This document shows positions 1-7,706 of a stretch of DNA of 64,000 nucleotides, piece after piece; position 1 is the stretch's first letter, and the number at the start of each line of letters is the position of its first letter. The translations under genes were made by a program, and so were the position numbers. Below the pieces are notes generated by a model. The model was not told the origin of the DNA. It did no database searches and saw nothing but the letters and a program-made list of their open reading frames with translations. This DNA comes from Mycobacterium sherrisii (GTDB lineage Bacteria > Actinomycetota > Actinomycetes > Mycobacteriales > Mycobacteriaceae). The stretch spans positions 34,615 to 98,614 of the forward strand of contig NZ_LQPT01000033.1 of NCBI RefSeq assembly GCF_002102355.1, in the 5' to 3' direction.

Positions 1-1
1 C

Positions 2-1114
2 TTCGCCGAGGCGCGGAACGACATCGTCACGTACGCGACGTTCAACCTACCGCCGCTGCTGCCCGGTGAACCGCTGGACGCCATCCAAAAGCTCACATAT
101 GCGGGGGTCGTCTTTGTGCTCGCCCCGTTCCAGATCGTCACCGGCGCGGCACAATCCCCGGCGATCGAGGCGAGGTTCCCCTGGTTCGTGCGACTGTTGG
201 GCGGCCGGCAATGGGCGCGCAGTCTGCACTTCCTCGGACTGGTGGGGTTTCTGCTGTTCATCGCGATCCACCTGGCAATGGTGTTCTTCTGGGGGTGGGG
301 ACCACTCACCGCCTCGATGATCTTCGGATCGGTCCGCAACACGCATTGGGCGACTGTATGTTCCCTCGCGATCATCGTTGCTGTTGTTGCCGTGCACGTC
401 GCGGCGACGGTGTGGAGTTTGCGCAGGCCGGTACAGGTACGCCGGGTGCTGGGCGCGGTGGTGACACGTGCCCGACTTATTCTGTTGCGCCCATTGAAGT
501 CTCGGCAGAACTATCCGAGACGGATGCTTTCGGCGGAGCATCGGGTCAATGGCAAACCGCCGTGCTCGGTGGCGTACAAGGTGATGGCCGTGCACAACTT
601 CCGCGATTGGCGGCTCCGGGTTGGCGGACTGGTAGAGAACCCGATGACGCTGGACCTCGCCGCGCTGCGAGCGTTGGCTGACCCGGAAGCTCAACGGGTG
701 CTGCACAATTGCGTGCAGGGCTGGACGAGTATCGGTGAGTGGACGGGGCTTCCGCTGGCGCTGCTCGCTGACCTGGTACGCCCACTTCCACAGGCGCGTT
801 ACGTGTGCTTTTTGACCATGCAGGACACCGGCCGGGACGAACCGAGCGCCGAAGGGGAGGGCCGGTTCTACGAAGTCATTGACCTTGAACTCGCCTACAA
901 GCCGCAAACCATCTTGGCATACGAGATGAACGGAATGCCGTTGCCCATCAAGCACGGCGCACCGCTGCGCCTACGGGTCGAGACGCAGGTCGGCTTCAAG
1001 ATGGCCAAGTGGATCGATCAGATCGAATTCATCGACGACCATCGCGGCATCGGCCACGGCTTGGGCGGATGGCGTGAGGACAACGTCCATTACGACAAAG
1101 ACGTGGAAATTTGA
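2..1114 (+). CDS. cytochrome b561-like / molybdopterin oxidoreductase fusion (5' partial)
   Basis: The reading frame is open from the window edge, so the N-terminus is missing and about 370 residues remain. The first half is membranous: hydrophobic segments lie near fragment residues 33-52, 78-103 and 118-140, matching a di-haem cytochrome b561 or thiosulfate-reductase-type b subunit. The second half resembles the sulfite oxidase/YedY molybdopterin-binding domain, with a Cys in HNCVQGWTSIGEWTG (fragment residue 237) where the family places its molybdenum ligand. Membrane b-type cytochrome and Mo domain therefore sit on one chain, which suggests electron transfer between the quinone pool and a Mo-dependent substrate. 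The substrate is unknown. A small Cys-rich gene follows after 1 base, so the two are probably co-transcribed. The fusion is seen directly; the function is inferred from the families. Confidence 0.8.
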   Translation, partial: FAEARNDIVTYATFNLPPLLPGEPLDAIQKLTYAGVVFVLAPFQIVTGAAQSPAIEARFPWFVRLLGGRQWARSLHFLGLVGFLLFIAIHLAMVFFWGWGPLTASMIFGSVRNTHWATVCSLAIIVAVVAVHVAATVWSLRRPVQVRRVLGAVVTRARLILLRPLKSRQNYPRRMLSAEHRVNGKPPCSVAYKVMAVHNFRDWRLRVGGLVENPMTLDLAALRALADPEAQRVLHNCVQGWTSIGEWTGLPLALLADLVRPLPQARYVCFLTMQDTGRDEPSAEGEGRFYEVIDLELAYKPQTILAYEMNGMPLPIKHGAPLRLRVETQVGFKMAKWIDQIEFIDDHRGIGHGLGGWREDNVHYDKDVEI

Positions 1115-1115
1115 C

Positions 1116-1436
1116 ATGCAAGAGGCGGCGATGGTGCGTCCCGAACTGATTGGATTGGACGAGGCGGCACGGCAACGGGTGCGCCGACGAATAGCCGCCA
1201 AAGGCGGCTATTGCGGTTGTTGCGGGGCAACGGATTTCGATGTCGGCGACGCGCTGTTTCTCGGCTTCCTGTTTCTGGACGAGGACCACGACGCGTACAT
1301 GATCGCGTTGACGTGTCGTAACCGGGAGTGTGCCAAACCGCGGACCGGAATCATCCTGCCGGAGAAAGACTTTCTCACCGGCGAGTCCGTCCGCCGGGGC
1401 GCAAGCGCTTGGCGGTCGCTGGCGGGGCATCGGTGA
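1116..1436 (+). CDS. small cysteine-rich hypothetical protein
   Basis: This 106-residue protein starts at an ATG one base after the stop of the oxidoreductase fusion; a second in-frame ATG lies at 1131. It carries clustered cysteines, CGCC at residues 33-36 and C67-x4-C72, which could form a zinc-ribbon or rubredoxin-like metal site. I do not recognise a named family. Its position suggests an accessory or maturation role for the upstream molybdoenzyme, but that is inference from adjacency only. The last 62 bases overlap the 3' end of the convergent gene on the minus strand. Confidence 0.6.
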   Translation: MQEAAMVRPELIGLDEAARQRVRRRIAAKGGYCGCCGATDFDVGDALFLGFLFLDEDHDAYMIALTCRNRECAKPRTGIILPEKDFLTGESVRRGASAWRSLAGHR

Positions 1437-1734
1437 AGACCGGCCGTGCGAGGCCAAACCGGTCGATCAGGTTCGACAGACCGTGCAGCTCCGTGCACAA
1501 CAGCTCGAAGCGACGTTGGTCGTCGGTGTCCAACTTGCCCAGTGCGCTGTAGTGCACCAGCCGCCGGAACCGTCCTGCCATCGCGGTACCCCATCCGATG
1601 CTGAAGTCGTAACGGCGGCCCTCGGTGATGGGCTCGTCGGCGTCCGCGGCCCCGAGCGCGCGAAGTGCCGCGATTTGGCCGCTGAGCAACACGACGTCCT
1701 CGTCGATGTCGATCTTGTTGGGCGCGGAGTTCAT
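1375..1734 (-). CDS. hypothetical protein, lipoprotein operon
   Basis: This 119-residue soluble protein has no signal peptide, no cysteine cluster and no motif I recognise; the C-terminus is Arg-rich. Its ATG overlaps the stop of the upstream lipoprotein gene by four bases (ATGA), a strong sign of translational coupling. The 3' end overlaps the convergent Cys-rich gene by 62 bases. The coding call rests on the coupling and on codon-position GC bias. Function is unknown. Confidence 0.6.
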   Translation of the reverse strand: MNSAPNKIDIDEDVVLLSGQIAALRALGAADADEPITEGRRYDFSIGWGTAMAGRFRRLVHYSALGKLDTDDQRRFELLCTELHGLSNLIDRFGLARPVFTDAPPATAKRLRPGGRTRR

Positions 1735-2795
1735 GGCTTCGGCTTGGCAATGCTCACCACATCGGGCGAGTCGGCCAGAGTGAGATGGACCCGGTGGGGG
1801 CCGACGGCCATGCCGGAGACGCGAAGCGCGCCGGCAGCGCCGGTCGGACCCGCACGATAAGGGACGACCCGGATCACCGGGATGGTGTGCTGGGCAAAGC
1901 CGGTAAAGCTGTTCGTTTCGAGCACAACCAGTTCGTGATCGGTGGCGGCATAGATTCGGGTGCTATCGGTGGCCAGGTAGCGGATCGGCGAGGGCAGCTG
2001 GGCGCTCGCCAGTACCTCCAATCCCGCCCCGCCCCGGCGCGAGTCGACGGCGTAGAGCACGTTGCTGTCGTGACCGGCCACGTAGCTGCGGGCCACCGCG
2101 GCGCCGTCGCCCGCAGCGACCGCGACGTCGATGCCCAGCGATCCGCGTTCGAGCGGCGGCGAGGACGGGCCCCGAAAATAACGAATTCCGGACGCATCGT
2201 AGAGGTGATAGTCGATCTGGCGGCCGCGGTTTGCCCCGTCGATCCGCTCGGCGGCGGCGCCTTCGATCACGGCCGTCCGTAGTTTCCGGAAGCCGTACTG
2301 ATCCACCGGTGTCACCGACCTGCCGTCGGAAGAGAGAGCGAGCAGGATCCGCATTCCGGCATCCTCGGACAGATAGGCCGGACTCGGACCGGCGTCGAAT
2401 GCGCCGACTTGGTGCAGCGTTTCCAGGTTCACCCGTGCGACGGTGCCGCGTTCGGGTTGCGGGACGAACACGACCAGGTCATCTCGCTGGCTGATCTGCA
2501 GATTGCGCCCAACTGCCAGCGGCGCAGACGAGCGCGTCGTCGCGCGCCGGTGATCGGCCCCCGGGGTGACCTCCACCAGCCGGTTGTCGTCGGTCAGCGC
2601 GATGAGGGTCTGCAAACGGTAGGACCATACCGGCTGACGCAATACCGCACCGCTCGACCACCGAACCACCTCGGGTGCGCTCTGCGACGACGTCGCCGGT
2701 TGGGCACAACCGGCGGCGGTCAAGAACGCGCCAATCAGCACCAGGCAGCCCAGCCGGTGCCCGCGGCGACGAATCCCGGGAACCAAGCCGCTCAC
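1731..2795 (-). CDS. putative lipoprotein, beta-propeller-like
   Basis: A 354-residue protein with an N-terminal signal: a basic stretch, a hydrophobic core and the lipobox LTAAGC with Cys30 as the predicted lipidation site. It should therefore be anchored outside the cytoplasmic membrane. The rest is rich in short beta-strand-like repeats of the type RLVEVTPG and YRLQTLIAL, suggesting a beta-propeller; this is inferred from pattern only. Translation starts at a GTG preceded by GGAAGGGA. The downstream 119-residue gene is coupled by a four-base overlap. No catalytic motif was recognised. Confidence 0.7.
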   Translation of the reverse strand: MSGLVPGIRRRGHRLGCLVLIGAFLTAAGCAQPATSSQSAPEVVRWSSGAVLRQPVWSYRLQTLIALTDDNRLVEVTPGADHRRATTRSSAPLAVGRNLQISQRDDLVVFVPQPERGTVARVNLETLHQVGAFDAGPSPAYLSEDAGMRILLALSSDGRSVTPVDQYGFRKLRTAVIEGAAAERIDGANRGRQIDYHLYDASGIRYFRGPSSPPLERGSLGIDVAVAAGDGAAVARSYVAGHDSNVLYAVDSRRGGAGLEVLASAQLPSPIRYLATDSTRIYAATDHELVVLETNSFTGFAQHTIPVIRVVPYRAGPTGAAGALRVSGMAVGPHRVHLTLADSPDVVSIAKPKP

Positions 2796-2830
2796 CGTCC
2801 CTTCCCGAAATATGCCCCGACCAGGCGCAT

Positions 2831-2855
2831 GTTTCGTGATTCGGGTGATGGGTAG
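2831..2855 (+). promoter_or_regulatory. candidate SigF promoter of the hemerythrin gene
   Basis: GTTT at 2831-2834 is followed after 15 bases by GGGTAG at 2850-2855. The mycobacterial SigF consensus, from general knowledge, is GGTTT, 15-17 nt, GGGTA(T/C). Transcription would begin near 2862, about 55 bases before the hemerythrin start. Confidence 0.55.
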
Positions 2856-2917
2856 CCGCTTGCAGGCGCGCGAAACAGTCTGGCGCGCTGCAAGAACGAA
2901 CTTAACGGGAGGACTTC

Positions 2918-3478
2918 ATGGCTCACGCCGCCGTCACGTCACCCACCGATGTGGTCGACTTTCTGTCCAGTCAGCACGAGCAGATCAAATCGTTGTTCAC
3001 CACGACACTTTCGGCGTCCGGGGACGCCCGCGAGAAGGCGTTCGTCGACCTGCGTCGTTTGCTCGCCGTGCACGAAACGGTGGAGGAGGAAATCGTCCAT
3101 CCGCGGGCGAAGCGCAAGATCGCCGACGGAGCCGCCGTGGTCGAGCAGCGGCTGGAAGAGGAGCACGAAGCCAAGGCGGTGCTGCAGAAGCTGGAGAAGC
3201 TCGACGTCGACAGCGCCGAGTTCACCCGAATGCTGACCGAGCTCCGCGACGCCGTGCTCGACCACGCCGAGCATGAGGAAAAGGACGAGTTCACCAGGCT
3301 GGGCCAGGAATTGAGCAGCGACGAGCTGGAGAGTATGGGCCGCGCCGCCAAGCTGGCCGAAGCGATCGCGCCCACCCGGCCACACGCCGGCGTCGAGTCG
3401 CAATTGGCGAACCTCGTCGCGGGACCGTTCGCGGCGATGCTGGATCGAGCCCGCGACGCCATCGTCGGAAAAGGCTGA
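2918..3478 (+). CDS. hemerythrin HHE domain protein
   Basis: A 186-residue all-helical protein with the spacing of a hemerythrin HHE domain: His20, His52-x3-Glu56, His61, His83 and His116/His119, suited to a di-iron site in a four-helix bundle. Such proteins bind O2, NO or peroxide; in mycobacteria they have been linked to oxidative and nitrosative stress. A strong ribosome site (GGGAGG) precedes the ATG. The C-terminal 60 residues beyond the HHE domain have no recognised fold. A SigF-like promoter lies about 65 bases upstream, which fits a stress role. The gene stands alone: udgX follows with its own promoter. Confidence 0.85.
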   Translation: MAHAAVTSPTDVVDFLSSQHEQIKSLFTTTLSASGDAREKAFVDLRRLLAVHETVEEEIVHPRAKRKIADGAAVVEQRLEEEHEAKAVLQKLEKLDVDSAEFTRMLTELRDAVLDHAEHEEKDEFTRLGQELSSDELESMGRAAKLAEAIAPTRPHAGVESQLANLVAGPFAAMLDRARDAIVGKG

Positions 3479-3492
3479 CCAGCGGCTGATTC

Positions 3493-3517
3493 GTTTCGCC
3501 AACGTCGGCAAGGGTAT
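3493..3517 (+). promoter_or_regulatory. candidate SigF promoter of udgX
   Basis: GTTT at 3493-3496, a 15-base spacer and GGGTAT at 3512-3517 form a near-perfect SigF-type promoter. The expected transcript starts around 3524, about 40 bases before udgX. Confidence 0.65.
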
Positions 3518-3562
3518 GCCCGGGAACATGAGGTTCCCGGGCTACTTGCTGTTCGGCCGGCG

Positions 3563-4231
3563 ATGACCGCGACGAAGCCGACCGCCGAACCATTCCTGCC
3601 CGCGCAGCGTTCGCTCCGGTCCCTGCAGACGGCGGCCGAAAAGTGCGAAGGCTGTTCTCTTTTCGAGAACGCGACCCAGACCGTCTTCGGGCATGGCAAG
3701 GTCAAGGCGCCGATCATGCTGATCGGTGAACAACCCGGAGATCAGGAAGACCGGGCCGGGTTGCCGTTCGTGGGTCCCGCAGGGAGATTGCTGGCGAAGG
3801 CACTCGACGATGCCGACATCGATCCTGAGAGCACGTATCAGACCAATGCGGTCAAGCATTTCAAGTTCACCCGCAAGGGCGGCAAACGGCGAATTCACCA
3901 AAAACCCAACCGCACCGAGGTGGTCGCGTGCCGGCCCTGGCTGCTGGCCGAGATCGACGTGATCCACCCGCAGGTAATCGTGTGTCTCGGCGCTACCGCC
4001 GCGCAATCCCTGCTGGGGGCTTCGTTTCGGGTGTCTGCCCACCGAGGTGAGGTGCTGACTCTGGCCGCAGCGGCGCCCGCAACGACCGCGGACGAGGGGC
4101 CGGCCGTGGTGGCGACGGTGCATCCCTCGGCGGTGCTACGGGATCGCAGCGATCGCCGCGACGACGCATACCAGGCCTTCGTGGACGATCTGCGCAGCGC
4201 ACGCTCGGCTCAGCTGCGCTCGGCGAGCTGA
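3563..4231 (+). CDS. udgX: UdgX uracil-DNA cross-linking glycosylase
   Basis: A 222-residue member of the family 4 uracil-DNA glycosylases. Cys28, Cys31, Cys123 and Cys141 are positioned to bind the [4Fe-4S] cluster. Motif I reads GEQPGDQED (residues 55-63) and the C-terminal motif is HPSAVLR. Residues 108-112 read KRRIH, the extra loop that defines UdgX; in the characterised M. smegmatis protein the His of this loop forms a covalent bond with uracil-containing DNA, and here it is His112. The protein should therefore trap rather than simply excise uracil. No clear ribosome site precedes the ATG. A SigF-like promoter upstream suggests stress-phase expression. Most family 4 enzymes lack this loop, so the assignment is firm. 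Confidence 0.93.
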   Translation: MTATKPTAEPFLPAQRSLRSLQTAAEKCEGCSLFENATQTVFGHGKVKAPIMLIGEQPGDQEDRAGLPFVGPAGRLLAKALDDADIDPESTYQTNAVKHFKFTRKGGKRRIHQKPNRTEVVACRPWLLAEIDVIHPQVIVCLGATAAQSLLGASFRVSAHRGEVLTLAAAAPATTADEGPAVVATVHPSAVLRDRSDRRDDAYQAFVDDLRSARSAQLRSAS

Positions 4232-4240
4232 GCCGGCCCG

Positions 4241-6034
4241 TCAACTGTTCTTGTGCGGCAGGAACTCCTGAACCTTGGTTTTCAGCCCCTGCTTGACGAA
4301 TCCCACACGGTCCTCGTCACCGGACAGCACGGCGGTGGCGGTCGCCTTGAACTGATCCCAGGTGGCGTGCGGTGGGATGGGCGGCATGTCGGGATCGGTG
4401 TAGACGTCGAGCACCGTCGGGCGATCGGCCGACAAGGCCTCGCGCCAAGCGCTGGCGAGGTCCTCGGGATCCTTGATGACCATCGCGTTCAGGCCCAGCC
4501 CGGATGCGAAGGCCGCGAAGTCGACATCCGGAAGTACTTGGGACTCGGCGAATTTCGGCGCGCCCTCCATGGCCCGCATCTCCCAGGTGACCTGGTTGAG
4601 GTCGTTGTTGTGCAGGATCGCCACGATCAGACGCGGATCCTCCCACTCCTGCCAGTACCGCTTGATCGTGATCAGTTCGGCCATGCCGTTCATCTGCATG
4701 GCACCGTCTCCGGCGAATGCGATCACGGGTCGTCGCGGGTGAGCGAATTTCGCGCCGATGGCATAGGGGACACCGGGCCCCATCGTCGCGAGGGTGCCCG
4801 ACAACGACCCGCGAATATTGCCGCGGAACTTCAGGTTACGTGCGTACCAGTTAGCAGCGGAGCCGGAATCGGCTGTCACAATCGCGTCATCCGGCAGTTG
4901 CGGCGAAAGCTCGGAGAACAGTCGCAGCGGATTGATCGGGTGAGCGTTGACTTTGGCTTCCTTGTCCATCGTCTCCCACCACCGGGCGACATTCTTCTCG
5001 ATGCCCTCGCGCCACGACCTGTCCGCCTTGCGGCGCAGGTGCGGGATCAGCGCCCGAAGCGCCGTCTTGGCATCGGCGACCACATTGACCTCGTAGGGGA
5101 AACGCATGCCGATGAACCGGCCGTCGACATCGATCTGCACCGCCCGGCACTGCCCGAACTCGGGCAAGAACTGGGTGTAGGGGAAACTGGATCCCACCGT
5201 CAGCAGGGTGTCACAATCACGCATCATCTCGTAACTGGGCCGGGTTCCCAGTAGCCCGATAGAGCCAGTGACCCAAGGTAATTCGTCGGAAAGCACGTCC
5301 TTGCCGAGCAACGCCTTGGCGGCGCCCGCACCGAGCAGGTCCGCGACCTCGGCGACTTCGGCGCTGGCAGCTCGTGCGCCGTTGCCTATCAGCATGGCGA
5401 CCTTTTTCCCGTCGTTGAGCAGCTGGGCCGCCCGGGTGATTGCGGCATCGTCGGGGGAGACGGCCGGGTACTCGATGCCCAAACTGGACGGCACCATCTT
5501 GAAGGCGTGAGTGGGCGGCGAGTACGGCAACTCCTGCACATCGGCGGGAATGATCAACGCAGTCGGGGCTCGCTGCGTCATCGCTACCCGGATGGCGCGA
5601 TCCAGCACGTTGGGCAGTTGCTCTGGGACCGTGACCATTTGGATGTAATCGCTGGCGACGTCTTTGAACAGGCTCATCAGGTCGACCTCCTGCTGATAGG
5701 AGCCGCCCATGGCGCTGCGGTTGGTCTGCCCGACGATGGCCACCACCGGGACGTGGTCGAGTTTGGCGTCGTAGAGTCCGTTGAGCAGGTGGATCGCGCC
5801 GGGGCCAGACGTGCCCACACATACCCCGACCCGCCCGGTGAACTTGGCGTAACCGACCGCTTCGAACGCGCTCATCTCTTCGTGACGTGCCTGAATGAAT
5901 TTCGGTTGATTGTCGGCGCGTCCCCACGCGGCGAGGAGTCCGTTGATGCCGTCGCCCGGATAGCCGAAGACGTGCTCAACGCCCCACGCCCGCAGCCGCT
6001 CCAACAGGTAGTCGCTGACCTCTTGCTTAGACAC
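4241..6034 (-). CDS. thiamine pyrophosphate enzyme, pyruvate oxidase/dehydrogenase-like
   Basis: A 597-residue enzyme with the three-domain layout of the PoxB/acetolactate synthase family. The N-terminal Pyr domain carries the catalytic Glu in RHEEMSAFEAVGYAK (residues 51-65). A central nucleotide-binding-like domain follows. The PP domain has the TPP/Mg motif starting AGDGAMQMNG and ending about 30 residues later at HNN. The family decarboxylates 2-oxoacids; the closest functional guess is a quinone-dependent pyruvate dehydrogenase making acetate. The distinction from other TPP decarboxylases is uncertain. Translation starts at GTG after GAGAGGA. A 16-bp dyad (6056-6071) lies 22 bases upstream. 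The 3' end faces udgX with a 9-base gap. Confidence 0.85.
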   Translation of the reverse strand: MSKQEVSDYLLERLRAWGVEHVFGYPGDGINGLLAAWGRADNQPKFIQARHEEMSAFEAVGYAKFTGRVGVCVGTSGPGAIHLLNGLYDAKLDHVPVVAIVGQTNRSAMGGSYQQEVDLMSLFKDVASDYIQMVTVPEQLPNVLDRAIRVAMTQRAPTALIIPADVQELPYSPPTHAFKMVPSSLGIEYPAVSPDDAAITRAAQLLNDGKKVAMLIGNGARAASAEVAEVADLLGAGAAKALLGKDVLSDELPWVTGSIGLLGTRPSYEMMRDCDTLLTVGSSFPYTQFLPEFGQCRAVQIDVDGRFIGMRFPYEVNVVADAKTALRALIPHLRRKADRSWREGIEKNVARWWETMDKEAKVNAHPINPLRLFSELSPQLPDDAIVTADSGSAANWYARNLKFRGNIRGSLSGTLATMGPGVPYAIGAKFAHPRRPVIAFAGDGAMQMNGMAELITIKRYWQEWEDPRLIVAILHNNDLNQVTWEMRAMEGAPKFAESQVLPDVDFAAFASGLGLNAMVIKDPEDLASAWREALSADRPTVLDVYTDPDMPPIPPHATWDQFKATATAVLSGDEDRVGFVKQGLKTKVQEFLPHKNS

Positions 6035-6055
6035 TCGTCATCCTCTCTCGAACTG

Positions 6056-6071
6056 TCGGGATGAATCCCGA
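6056..6071. promoter_or_regulatory. 16-bp dyad in the leader of the TPP enzyme
   Basis: Perfect 7-bp arms TCGGGAT and ATCCCGA with a 2-base centre, ending 21 bases before the GTG start of the TPP gene. The spacing suits an operator or a small leader hairpin. The regulator is unknown. Confidence 0.4.
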
Positions 6072-6317
6072 ACGCCGTCCTTGGGGCTCCACGGGTTTGA
6101 CGCCCCAAACGGCGAAGGCGGGAAGGCCCGCCGGCCGTGGCCGAGTCCGCGACCGCCGCGGCGGTAACGGGCACGAGCGGGCAGCATCGATACTTCCCAC
6201 GCGGGGGGAGGTACCCCCGCAGATGCCCATTAAGCATGTCGCAAACCTGTGACTCTGCGTAAAAGATCGGTTCGACCCGAACGGCTGGTCCGAGGTCCGC
6301 CCGGCCCTGACGGGAGC

Positions 6318-6343
6318 GGTTTGCCAGGCGGGTCAACGGGTAC
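6318..6343 (+). promoter_or_regulatory. SigF-type promoter, probably leaderless
   Basis: GGTTT at 6318-6322, 15 bases, GGGTAC at 6338-6343 is a full match to the SigF consensus. The ATG of the FMN reductase lies only 10 bases after the -10 element, and no ribosome site fits between, so the mRNA probably begins at or very near the start codon. Confidence 0.7.
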
Positions 6344-6352
6344 GCCGCGCAG

Positions 6353-6988
6353 ATGCCTAGCGGAGGTCCAGCACCCGTCGGCGCGCCGCGTGCGCTGGCC
6401 CTGGTGTGCAGTCTCAAACGCAGTCCGACGCCGTCGAGCAGTGAGCTGCTCGCCGAGCAGGTGCTCGAGCAGATGCGCAATGCCGGGGCGCGCTGCGAGT
6501 CGATCCGGTGCGTCGACTACGCGATAAAACCCGGCGTAGCGGCCGATATGGGGCCCGGTGACCAGTGGCCACAACTGCGGGAAAAGGCGCTTGCCGCCGA
6601 TATTTTGGTGCTGGCGACGCCGGTGTGGCTGGGCCACCTGTCCAGTGTGGCGCAGCGGGTGCTGGAGCGGTTGGACGCCGAGCTGTCCAACACCGACGAC
6701 GCGGGCCGCCCGACCATGGTGGGTAAGGTCGCGGTGGTCGCGGTCGTCGGGAACGAGGACGGCGCGCACAAGGTCACCGCGGACGCGTTCCAGGCGCTCA
6801 ACGACATCGGGTACACGATCTCTGCGCAGGCCAGCACCTACTGGAACGGTGAAGCGATGCAAACCACCGATTACCGAGATCTGGACAAGGTGCCCGACGC
6901 GGTCGCCTCGGCTACCGCTGCCGCCGCACGAAATGCCGTGTACCTGGCCGGAGTGCTGCGCGACGGCACGTATCCACCGTACGAGTGA
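6353..6988 (+). CDS. NADPH-dependent FMN reductase family protein
   Basis: A 211-residue flavodoxin-fold protein. The segment LALVCSLKRSPTPSSSELL (residues 14-32) matches the FMN phosphate-binding loop, and LATPVWLGHLSSVAQRVLE is the second flavin loop of the family. Such proteins reduce FMN, quinones or other small acceptors with NAD(P)H; the physiological substrate here is unknown. The ATG at 6353 sits 10 bases behind a consensus SigF -10 box, suggesting a leaderless transcript. A 59-residue acidic protein gene follows after 13 bases and is probably in the same transcript. Confidence 0.8.
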   Translation: MPSGGPAPVGAPRALALVCSLKRSPTPSSSELLAEQVLEQMRNAGARCESIRCVDYAIKPGVAADMGPGDQWPQLREKALAADILVLATPVWLGHLSSVAQRVLERLDAELSNTDDAGRPTMVGKVAVVAVVGNEDGAHKVTADAFQALNDIGYTISAQASTYWNGEAMQTTDYRDLDKVPDAVASATAAAARNAVYLAGVLRDGTYPPYE

Positions 6989-7001
6989 GGAAGGGGCCAC
7001 G

Positions 7002-7181
7002 ATGACCGGGAAACACCGCGCTAAGGCCGAGAAATCCGAAGAAGACATCGACCCCGATCCCAACGTTGCCGGATCGCGAGCCGGCAGCGACAAGGACGGC
7101 AGCTATGTCGGTCGCGCATCGTCCGATGATGACTTCGGCAGCGGCGAAACCGGTGCCGAAGCGCGCAGCCAGGACGGTTGA
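7002..7181 (+). CDS. small acidic hydrophilic protein
   Basis: A 59-residue protein that is highly charged and disordered-looking, rich in Asp, Glu, Ser and Gly, with no hydrophobic core. It is preceded by a good ribosome site (GAGGAAGGGG) and starts 13 bases after the FMN reductase stop, so it is probably the second gene of that SigF-type transcript. The composition resembles stress-associated hydrophilins, but I do not recognise a family. Confidence 0.6.
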   Translation: MTGKHRAKAEKSEEDIDPDPNVAGSRAGSDKDGSYVGRASSDDDFGSGETGAEARSQDG

Positions 7182-7294
7182 GCAGCGATCAATAGCCTTG
7201 CGGGAGAACGTTTCTCGGAGCAAGAAGGTGCCGCTGGATCCGAGTGCCTACCGTGGGATAACCCGTCGCTCACAGGTGATCAACCCCACCAATT

Positions 7295-7318
7295 GTTTGA
7301 CCAATCGAACCGGGGGAA
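7295..7318 (+). promoter_or_regulatory. weak SigF-like promoter of the CsbD gene
   Basis: GTTT at 7295-7298, 14 bases, then GGGGAA at 7313-7318. Both spacing and -10 box deviate from the consensus, so this is only a candidate. It lies 51 bases before the CsbD-like start. Confidence 0.25.
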
Positions 7319-7368
7319 GCCCTTGAAGATCACCGGAGCAAGAGCAATTAGCGAAAGAGAGGTGTCCC

Positions 7369-7605
7369 ATGGGGGATGACAAGAGCGGACCGCAGGAAGC
7401 AGTGAAGGGCGCCGTCGAGGGCATCAAGGGCAAGGCCAAGGAGTTCGGCGGAACCATCGCCGGCCGCGACGATCTCGTCGAGGAGGGCCAGGCCCAGCAG
7501 GACAAGGCGGACGCCCAGCGCGATGCCGGAAAGAAAGAAGCCGAAGCCGAATCCGCCCGCGCCGGCGCGAAGGCGGCGGAGGAACGGCAGAAGGACGCCC
7601 AGTAG
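7369..7605 (+). CDS. CsbD-like stress protein
   Basis: A 78-residue, almost entirely hydrophilic Ala/Lys/Glu-rich protein. The segment AVKGAVEGIKGKAKEFGGTI followed by a GRDDLVEEG-like turn matches the CsbD family, general stress proteins of unknown mechanism; mycobacterial members have been named microaggregate-binding protein. The C-terminal half is a charged helix that probably forms a coiled coil. AAGAGAGG lies a few bases before the ATG. A strong hairpin follows the stop. Confidence 0.8.
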   Translation: MGDDKSGPQEAVKGAVEGIKGKAKEFGGTIAGRDDLVEEGQAQQDKADAQRDAGKKEAEAESARAGAKAAEERQKDAQ

Positions 7606-7619
7606 TTCGGTACGACGTT

Positions 7620-7654
7620 AGTAGGCCCGGTCCCGTAACGGGACCGGGCCTACT
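7620..7654 (+). terminator. strong hairpin terminator after the CsbD gene
   Basis: A perfect 15-bp stem (7620-7634 with 7640-7654, beginning AGTAGGCCCGGTCCC) encloses the loop GTAAC, starting 15 bases after the stop codon. No long U-run follows, as is common in mycobacteria. Confidence 0.75.
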
Positions 7655-7706
7655 CGGTTGCGGTAGTGCAAAAGTTTTGCGAATGAGGTTTCAAGCCGGA
7701 GCGCGT

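Larger units (their letters stand above)
6035..6352. other. divergent intergenic region with two dyads
   Basis: No gene is supported in these 318 bases. The region separates the minus-strand TPP enzyme from the plus-strand FMN reductase. It contains a perfect inverted repeat TCGGGAT-GA-ATCCCGA at 6056-6071, an inverted repeat GCGGGGG-6 nt-CCCCCGC at 6201-6220, and a SigF-like promoter at 6318-6343. Confidence 0.6.

Noticed and set aside
6201-6220. Rho-independent terminator GCGGGGG-6-CCCCCGC
   Set aside because: It lies in a divergent promoter region with no gene ending nearby and has no T-run; kept only as a dyad of unknown role.
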